From: CAVUPF01 sp963803755
GTDB taxonomy: Bacteria; Actinomycetota; Thermoleophilia; Solirubrobacterales; 70-9
Direction: 5' to 3'
Length of the DNA stretch: 64,000 nt
NCBI GenBank assembly: GCA_963803755.1
Contig: CAWDNP010000007.1
Coordinates: 62,001-126,000 of the forward strand
The notes under the pieces are model-generated. The model saw only the letters and a program-made list of their open reading frames with translations, was not told the DNA's origin and did not search any database. The translations under genes and the position numbers were made by a program. This document shows positions 57,449 to 64,000 of this stretch, piece after piece; within the stretch, counting starts at the first letter, position 1, and each line of letters starts with the position of its first letter.

Positions 57449-57787
57449 TCAGACGGCGCCGGGGTCTTCGAGGCCGGAGATCAGCCGCGCGACTGCACGG
57501 TAGTCGCCGGCTGCGATCCGCTCGATCGGCTTGTCGTCGTCGAGGGCGGAGATCGGCTTGTTCAGCCACACTGGGATGTAGGTAGGACGAATGACGCGGG
57601 TGAGGCGTTCGACCAGCGATGAGAGCTCGACCAGCCGCTCGGCACGTGAACCGCTCGGCGCGCTGCGGCGAGAAAGCCACTCGCGCACTGTGCTGGGCGC
57701 CGCTCCGGTGGCGCGAGCGATCTCGCGATCGGAGAGATGACCGGTGTCGTGGACGAGGATGGCCTCTTCGGCGTAGGCGGTGCTCAT
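57449..57787 (-). CDS. Xre/MbcA-type antitoxin of RES toxin
   Basis: A 112-residue protein. The N-terminal HTH is HLSDREIARATGAAPSTVRE and WLSRRSAPSG; the C-terminal MbcA/ParS-like domain is IRPTYIPVWLNKPISALDDD and PIERIAAGDYRAVARLISGL. This is the usual DUF2384-type antitoxin of RES toxins. ATG 57787. It is the upstream gene of the pair. Confidence 0.82.
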   Translation of the reverse strand: MSTAYAEEAILVHDTGHLSDREIARATGAAPSTVREWLSRRSAPSGSRAERLVELSSLVERLTRVIRPTYIPVWLNKPISALDDDKPIERIAAGDYRAVARLISGLEDPGAV

Positions 57788-58256
57788 GGAGGGAATCGTA
57801 GCGCTCCGGCGTTATTTCGACAAGATTCCGTTGTGCCCGATCTACATATGGCCGGGTTATCCGGGCGTCGGGGCTGTCCTCTCAGGTCGCCCTGCCCAGG
57901 ATATCTGGGGAGATGTGCCCGAATCGGCGCAGCCGGTTCAAGTGCGTCAGTCGCCCCTTCGTCAGGTCGCTCGACGATTTGCCAGAGACTTAAGGGCTGG
58001 GCTAGAAGGATCCCGTCGCCTCGCGGGCCACTTCGGCGCCGCTGGCTAGCCCCAATCATTCACCAAGCGCCCGCGAGTAACGTCGACGGGTAAGAAGGAG
58101 TGTGTGGATGCCGGCGCGCACCGGCCGGTGACGTGTGACAGCTCGGCGGAGCCTGAGGACGGCGCCGCGTGGTCTTCTGCGCGCAGGCCAAGGCCGGCTT
58201 GGTGCAGCAAGTTGACGTAGGGGGAGGCGCCGCTCCGTCGGAGCGCCGGCCCGCTC
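57788..58256. other. no clear gene
   Basis: About 470 bp. No start with a ribosome-binding site and no recognised domain on either strand. It may carry the RES-Xre promoter at its left and the decayed end of the IS1380-type element at its right. Confidence 0.5.
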
Positions 58257-59619
58257 TCAGCCGGCCGGCGCCGGCAGCTCGTAAAGCCGCGCGAAGGCAG
58301 CGGCGAGCTCCTCCGCCCAAGGCCAGCGGCGCTCCAGCCGCAGGGTCGCGCGGCGAGCGTGGAAGGCGAGCCTCCCGGCCGTGTGCAGGGCCCGGTAGCG
58401 CAGCCGCTTGGGCTCAAGGCCCGAGAGCTCGCCGCGCAGGAGCAGGATGTCGGTCCAGGCGAGCAGGGCCCCGGCGATCAGCACCAGCTCCAGCCAGACC
58501 GCGTTCATCTCGAAGTCGCCGAAGGGGAGCAGCTCCAGGCCCATCTGCTTGGCGCAGCGGATCCGGTCCTCGCAGCGAGCGCGGGCGCGATGTTCGCACT
58601 CAAGGCAAACGGCGTCTCCTCTGCGGGCGGTGAGGATCGCCTGAAAGCGGTGGCCGTCAGAGTCGGTAAAGGAGAGCTGGGCGCCGGGGTGGGGCCGCTC
58701 TGCGGACGATCAGCCGCGAGCCCTGCGGCCAGCCCTCCAGGTCGATCAGCTCGGTCGCCTCGGCGACCTCGCCGTTCTCGCGCGCGCTTCCATCCTGGGC
58801 AAGCGCCGGGACCCAGCAATGATCTGGGATCTGGGCGATCGCCTCGCGCACCGGCTCGGTCAGATCGAAGCCGACCGAGAAGCCGATGCGGCCCTCGCGC
58901 GCCCAATCCAACAACCCGTGGGTGGCGCCGGCGGAGTCGCAGCGCAGGACGATCTCCGAGCTGGAGGCGATGTCTGCCGGCAGCTGCTCGAGCGCCTCTT
59001 CGGCGACCGCGATCTGATCGGCCACGGTGTTGGAGCCGGCGTTGCCAGGGCGCAAAGCGCCTGCCAGCGGCTCGCCGCCGCAGGCGTCGCCGGGGCGGTC
59101 CAGAAAGGCGAGCATCGGGTGAAAGCCGAAGCCGCCCTTAAACGTCGGTGCGGCGCCCTGCTTCTCAGAGGCGGCCTCGATCAGCGTCGGGTCGAGGTCG
59201 ATGAAGAGCGGCCCGTCGGGCTCCGCGCCTGCCGCCCAGGCGCGCTCGCGCGCTGCTCGGCGGGCTCCGCGAAGCGCGCCGAGCAGCTCGGGGTCGTGGG
59301 CGATCGCCTCGACCGTGCGCCAGGCGGTGGCATCGGAGGCGACCGCCCCGAAGAGCGGCTCCTAGTCGCGCACCGCGCGCAGGTCGGCGAGGTGCTCACC
59401 GCCTTGGGCGAGCATCACCGCGAGGTCTCGCACCACCCGCCCTGGGTCATGGACTCCGCGCCGTTCGCGCATCGGCGCAAGGCCCTCAGACAGCGCCTCC
59501 GTCAACCCGATCTCATCAGCCGCCGCGGCGATCAATGCCGCGCCGGCGTGGGAGACCACACCCTCTCCGTCCGCCGTCACATCTACGGTGAAACTGCGGC
59601 CATCGCGCTGCACCTTCAT
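58257..59619 (-). pseudogene. IS1380-family transposase (stop codon and frameshift)
   Basis: Starts at ATG 59619 (MKVQRDGRSFTVDVTADGEG) with an AGGAGG site. TAG at 59362-59364 interrupts LADLRAVRD / EPLFGAVASDATAW. The frame then holds the DDE region: PLFIDLDPTLIEAASEKQGA, GFHPMLAFLD, VLRCDSAGATHGLLDWAREG and IPDHCWVPALAQDGS. A frame change near 58700 leads to LSFTDSDGHRFQAILTARRG and the end LLLRGELSGLEPKRLRYRAL. Inactive as read, although sequence error is possible for each lesion. Confidence 0.78.
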
Positions 59620-59678
59620 GGTGATCCTCCTGAGCGGTTTTTGCGAGCTTTGACACCCGCAGAATCCCGCTTCAGACG

Positions 59679-59719
59679 GACGAAACCGCGCCCTGGGTGA
59701 CCCGGGGCGCGGTTTCGTC
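59679..59719. terminator. strong GC hairpin
   Basis: GACGAAACCGCGCCC, 11 bases, GGGCGCGGTTTCGTC: a perfect 15-bp stem. Located just upstream of the IS1380-type gene and at the broken 3' end of the next gene. A terminator-like hairpin; it could instead be an end of the insertion element. Confidence 0.6.
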
Positions 59720-60000
59720 ATGAAGGATCGGGGCTAGTACCAAGAGCGAGTACTCGGAGGCCACCGTGAAGAATTCGTACTGAAGCACCCCGTACATGTG
59801 AAGCTGACGGGCGCGCTCGAAATTCTCCCTGATGTCCAACGGTACGTCTCCGACCAGGGTCGCGTCCGCAATGACGCTCATCTGAAAGCGCGCGGCGTCC
59901 TCGGGTCCATCCGGCCGCCGAAGCCGATCGAATTGAAGAGGAGCGCCATCTCGTCGGGGGTCTGCAAATCGGCGAGAGGCGATGAAGGGAGCTGGTTCAT
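59720..60000 (-). pseudogene. hypothetical protein, frameshifted and truncated
   Basis: ATG 60000 starts MNQLPSSPLADLQTPDEMAL and continues LFNSIGFGGRMDP. The frame must then change near 59904 to give EDAARFQMSVIADATLVGDV, PLDIRENFERARQLHMYGVL and EFFTVASEYSLLVLAPIL. Similarity ends at the hairpin next to the IS element. No known family. Probably cut by the insertion. Confidence 0.5.
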
Positions 60001-60255
60001 GCGTGGAGTCTAGGAGCGTCGATCCGGCCTCGGGAGATCCCTGGATCAGCTGCGATCTCACTCCTGTCGGCGCTGGATGAGCTTGCTCGCGAGGGTGTCG
60101 AGCTGCGCCAGCAACTAGGTGGCGAGCGGCTCGGTCCTCGTCCACCCGCCCTTCGGTCGCCCGGGTACCCCGCGGCCTGGCGGTTGCGCTCGCCAAGCAA
60201 GGCCGGACCTATGAGCCAGTCCAGGTTCGACGGCTCCGTCAAACAGCCCGGCTCA

Positions 60256-61921
60256 CTACGACCTCCTGCGTTTCGTTTTCGCTGGCGCGAAGCGTTCTTG
60301 GCCGCCGCGATGCAGCGAGCGCGTTTCCTCTTCTTGAGCTTCCTGCATGCCTTGATCGCCCGCGCCAGCTTCTTCTGCCTGGCGGTGGGGGTCACCACCG
60401 GTTTGGCTCCCTGCGCGCTGGTGGGTGTCGTTCCGGCGCTGGGCGCTCCCACCGCCGCGCCGGTGATCGTGATCGGCTGCGTCTGAGTGGAGGCGTCGGC
60501 GCTGCCGTAACTGTCGCTCACGGTGAGCGAGACCTGATAGGTTCCGGGCTGGTTGTAGGAGTGGACGGGGTCGGCGCCGCTGGTGGTGTCGGGCGGCGAG
60601 CCGTCACCGAAGCTCCATTCATAGGTTGCGATCGGCGCGCTGATGTCATATGAGCCGCTGCCATCGAAGTCGATCGGATGGCCGGTTTCGCCACTCGCGG
60701 GGGCTGTGAACGACGGGGTCGGGCCTATCCGTGCGGCACAACCGGCCGGTTCGCCAGGTTTCGCTGGCGTCGCCGTCGGCGCGTTGCTCCAGATCTGCTG
60801 TGTGTAGTAGCTGTGGCCGTTGATCAGCTGGTTGAAGGCGGTGCCTTCGCCGAGGCTGCCACCGAGCGGGGCGCCGTAGACCTCGGGCTGTTCTTCGACG
60901 ATCGGCCCCGTGCACTTGTCGGCGACCTCTTCGCCGTTCTTGTCGGTGTAGCCGGTGGGGGGTTCGGGGTCGGTGGCGGACTCCACGATCTCGTGGATCT
61001 CCGAATCGAGCGTGCCATCCGCGTCCTTGTTGCCGCCCACCCCGGAGGGCGCCTGACCGGAGTCGCATTCGGAAACGTAGGGCAGTCGCTGTATACGGCC
61101 ACCTTGTGTTCGGGGCCGATGCCCGTGATCTCGCTGTGGTAGGCGCAGAATTCTTCGGGAGCGCATTCGCCGAATTCGCAGGTGGCGACCCCTTCGGGCG
61201 TGTAGATCAGGTACTGAGCTTCCGGCGCGTTCGCGGGGTCGGTGGGCCAATGGTTGGCTTCGATCTGTTCCACGATCTCTTTGCGGATCTGCTTGTCGGT
61301 CACGCACGGAGCCTTGGTGCAACCTTCGGCTTCTTCCAGCGGCGGGTAGGCGCCGATCGCGAACGCGTCGCCGCCGAATTCGACCTTGCCGGTGATCGGC
61401 TGTTTCGCTTCGTCGGTGTATTGCTTGGCGACCGAAAACTCGTCGGTCGTGTGCGTGTCTTCGGCTTGCAGATCTTCTGCGTAGTGGATGATCGGTTCGG
61501 TGTAACCGGGCGTGAATTCGCCGGCTTTCTGCTCCCAGAAGATCAGATACAGCTTCGAGGAGAGCATCAGCGGCCCGCCGCCGTAGACGACCGCCGGCTG
61601 CTGGCCACCAACCGTCAGCGGCTCGACGCGACTGCGCAGCGAGGAGAGCGGCTTCGTCGCGGTGCGCGAGGGGAGCATCACGCCGTAAGCCCGGCCGTGG
61701 GCGTACACCACATGCGCCTGCGCGACCCCGCCGGTGAAAACGGACAGCGCGGCCACAAGCAGCGCGGCTGTCGCGGTGAGGCGCGCGAGCGCTCTCGGTT
61801 GCGCAAGCCCGCTCTGCCCTTCTTGCCTCCCGCGCGTCTGTGGCGCAGCCACGATCGGCGAAGCATATGCCCAGACGAGTATCAACACCGGGAGAACGCT
61901 GGTCGAGGAGCAGCACTCCAT
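60256..61921 (-). CDS. secreted EXORDIUM/metallopeptidase-like protein with PKD domain (frameshift)
   Basis: About 550 residues. The signal peptide RLTATAALLVAALSVFTGGV ends AQA. The globular part has GGPLMLSSKLYLIFWEQKAG, QIRKEIVEQIEANHWPTD, several Cys pairs and DSEIHEIVESATDPEPPTGY, an HExxE-like motif. A PKD domain follows (FDGSGSYDISAPIATYEWSF, TYQVSLTVSDSYGS), then a Lys/Arg-rich tail. Frame breaks near 61078 (one missing C) and probably again near the end, where TAG 60256-60258 is in another frame. Start uncertain: ATG 61921 or GTG 61852. GAA-rich codons like the other secreted genes. Confidence 0.65.
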
Positions 61922-62167
61922 TGCGGAGCACGTGACCTCGTCGCAGAAGGGCAGCGACCTTGGGTTTGCCTTGGTGAGTTCTGGCAGTTTGTGCTCTGAC
62001 CGATTGTGCGCGACGTCCTGATCGCGATGGAGCGGCCGTGGGCGCGGGATTCTCGTTGGTTTGGATAGGGCGCCGTCTGACGGCTCAACCAACGGATCTA
62101 AACTCACCGCCCAACTAGCAAACAGTGTCCGAGGGACCGACTTGGCCTGGTGGCGGCGCCGGGGCAT

Positions 62168-62494
62168 AAAGCCGCAGACTGGGCGGTTCAGCTCAGTGCC
62201 GCTCTGCGATGCTCGGGCGTCTACGCTTGGAGTCGACGCGCTCGCGAATCGTCCTGAACGATAGCGCCGAGGATGCCGCGAGCGCTTCTCTTTTACTCTG
62301 ACGAAGCGGGAGTCTCATCAGCGTCCGCGCCCACTCCGCGGATTCGTCGCGAACCAATTCGCCTGAGACAATCATGGCGATGGCGCCACCGAGTGATGCG
62401 CCGAAACCAGTCGTAACCCCTGACCCCTCGCCTAGTCAACACCGCGGATGAAAGGCAGCCCATCCAGGCCCATGGCACACCGATAGCACGGCCC
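62168..62494. other. intergenic, promoter region
   Basis: About 330 bp between the divergent secreted-protein gene and the hydrolase-cyclase. It contains no supported gene. An ATG at 62448 and one at 62472 are out of frame with the cyclase gene by one base. Confidence 0.5.
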
Positions 62495-62572
62495 GAAACC
62501 AGGTATGCGAGAAGCGGAGAGACCCACATCGCCTACCAGGTCTTCGGCGAGGGCGATCTCGACCTCGTACAC

Positions 62573-63814
62573 GTGCCAGGCTTCTTCACCCATGTCGAGC
62601 TGATCTGGGAGCATGAGCCGACGGCAAGGTTCCTGGAAGGCCTGGCCTCCTTCGCCCGGGTCATTAACTTCGACCGTCGCGGCTCGGGTCTATCCGATCC
62701 GGTCCCCGACGCTCCCACCCTGGAGCAGCGGATGGACGACGTCCGCGCCGTGATGGACGCCGCCGGCTCGGAGCGGGCGGCGCTGGTGGGGGTCTCCGAG
62801 GGTGTGCCGATGAGCATCCTGTTCGCCGCGACCTACCCGCAGCGCGTCCGGGCCCTGGTCTGCACCGGAGGGATGGCGCGCTCCACCTACGCCAAGGACT
62901 ACCCCGGGGGGACCCCGGCGCAAGCCCTTATCGATTCGGGGCAGGAGCTGATCCTGCCTCACTGGGGCGACGGGTCTTTGATCGAGGTCGCCTCGCCCAG
63001 CCAGGCCGACAACCCCGAAGCGCGCGCGTTCTATGGCCGCATGGAACGCTCCACCGCCAGCCCGGGGATGTTGACGGCGCTCTTTCAGATGTTCCTCGAT
63101 CTCGACGTCCGCGACGTCGTGCCGAGTGTCCACGCCCCTGCGCTCATCCTGCACCGCTCCCGCGACCCCCTCGTCAATGTCCGCCACGGGCGCTGGCTGG
63201 CCGAGCACATGCCGAACGCCCGGATGGTCGAGTTCGAGGGCGAAGACCATGGCTTCTGGTATGAGAGCGCGGAGGAGTGGCTCGGTGAGGTGCAGGAGTT
63301 CCTGACGGGAGCTCGCGCCGTAGCTGACGCCGACCGGGTTCTCGCCACGGTGCTTTTCACCGATATCGTCGATTCAACCCGCGCGGCCTCCGATCTCGGC
63401 GATCGGCGCTGGCGCGAGCTGCTCGAGCGACACCAGCGCGCGGTGCGCGAGGCCCTGGGCCGTTTCGACGGCCGCGAGGTGAAGTCAACGGGAGACGGCT
63501 TCCTCGCGACGTTCGACGGCCCGGCCCGCGCGATCCACTGCGCGACCGCGATCCTCCGATCCTCCGAGGCGTCGGGGATCGAGGTTCGCGCCGGCCTGCA
63601 CACCGGCGAGTGCGAGGTAATGGGGGACGACATCGGCGGCATCGCCGTCCATATCGCCGCCCGCGTCAGCGCCCACGCCGAACCCCGGGAGCTGCTTGTG
63701 TCCCGAACCGTGAAGGACCTGGTGGCTGGGTCAGGGATCCATTTCACCGACCGCGGGGCTCACGCGCTGAAGGGCGTTCCCGACACCTGGCAGTTGTATG
63801 CGGTCGACGCCTGA
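62573..63814 (+). CDS. alpha/beta hydrolase fused to class III adenylate/guanylate cyclase, second copy
   Basis: A paralogue of the protein at 14-15.4 kb. The hydrolase half has VNFDRRG-like VINFDRRGSGLSDPV, nucleophile elbow LVGVSEGVPMS and a late His in FEGEDHGFWYES. The cyclase half has LFTDIVDSTRAA and KSTGDGFLATFDG. The listed GTG 62573 is the first standard start, but conserved sequence extends upstream in frame to at least 62495 (ETRYARSGETHIAYQVFGEG), with no start codon before the stop at 62414. The true start is probably ATG 62472 or 62448 with a lost base between. Confidence 0.82.
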   Translation: MPGFFTHVELIWEHEPTARFLEGLASFARVINFDRRGSGLSDPVPDAPTLEQRMDDVRAVMDAAGSERAALVGVSEGVPMSILFAATYPQRVRALVCTGGMARSTYAKDYPGGTPAQALIDSGQELILPHWGDGSLIEVASPSQADNPEARAFYGRMERSTASPGMLTALFQMFLDLDVRDVVPSVHAPALILHRSRDPLVNVRHGRWLAEHMPNARMVEFEGEDHGFWYESAEEWLGEVQEFLTGARAVADADRVLATVLFTDIVDSTRAASDLGDRRWRELLERHQRAVREALGRFDGREVKSTGDGFLATFDGPARAIHCATAILRSSEASGIEVRAGLHTGECEVMGDDIGGIAVHIAARVSAHAEPRELLVSRTVKDLVAGSGIHFTDRGAHALKGVPDTWQLYAVDA

Positions 63815-64000
63815 CTTTTCATCGCGGCGATGCTCCCCTAAGTGATTCCTTCCCGCCCTTTGAACTCAGACCGCCATCTATGCCGGGGCACTCCCGCGGC
63901 TCGCAAGCTGCCCGGCGAGGCGCATCGCCCGTGGCATCCTGCGCGCGAGGGTGACGGCGACGCGGTCTGAGCGGCGCATGTACCCCGCCGCCCCGTCGAG
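63815..64000. other. window end, no gene seen
   Basis: 186 bp after the cyclase stop with no supported gene on either strand. Confidence 0.5.

Overview
The window is high-GC bacterial chromosome. The core genes, the large secreted protein families with basic C-terminal tails, and two alpha/beta-hydrolase plus adenylate-cyclase fusions suggest an uncultured actinobacterium of the Thermoleophilia/Solirubrobacterales type. That placement is inferred from gene content; no rRNA gene is present to settle it. About eleven genes are broken by a single-base shift, several beside short homopolymers. This looks more like long-read or metagenome consensus error than decay, so frameshifted conserved genes are annotated here as whole genes and flagged.

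Region 1 (1-17.6 kb) is mostly housekeeping. An ABC-2 permease end and a VOC protein precede a tightly overlapping lower-glycolysis cluster (gap, pgk, tpiA, gpmI) that runs into tgt. Then come a membrane Ser/Thr kinase with an upstream lipoprotein, a metallophosphoesterase, argS, a degenerate P-loop protein, a ccmH/thioredoxin pair, methyltransferases, a hydrolase-cyclase and toxin-antitoxin (TA) genes.

Region 2 (17.9-19.7 kb) starts with tRNA-Gly(CCC). The last 54 bp of the tRNA and its flank are repeated 1.7 kb away, bracketing an AAA ATPase gene, so this looks like a small or decayed tRNA-integrated element. Region 3 (19.8-30.4 kb) carries two tandem giant secreted paralogues, a glycosyltransferase, an SDR, ccmE and ccmF (with a CcmI-like tail), and secG.

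Region 4 (30.5-41.6 kb) mixes small orphan genes and an IS1-type remnant with an alkane hydroxylase operon (alkB, rubredoxin, TetR) behind a palindromic operator, an ABC exporter, methyltransferase and SDR genes, and mntH/mntR.

Region 5 (41.6-57.8 kb) is an accessory island. Three copies of a roughly 160-bp repeat occur at 41.9, 54.9 and 56.7 kb. Each has the 3' half of a tRNA-Leu(GAG) followed by the same arm with repeated TCAGGTT-type boxes, as expected of tyrosine-integrase attachment sites. Immediately right of each copy lies a complete TA pair (VapBC, HigBA-like, RES-Xre). Between the first two copies is a zinc locus: a COG0523 GTPase remnant, two Fur-family regulators plus a third fragment, ZnuA, a fused ZnuC-ZnuB, a second permease and a His-rich protein. 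An ECF42-type sigma factor with its YCII partner, a hydrolase and IS66, IS1182-like and other fragments follow. Region 6 (57.8-64 kb) holds a broken IS1380-type transposase, a truncated hypothetical gene, a secreted PKD-domain protein and the second hydrolase-cyclase.

No CRISPR array, rRNA operon or replication origin was seen.
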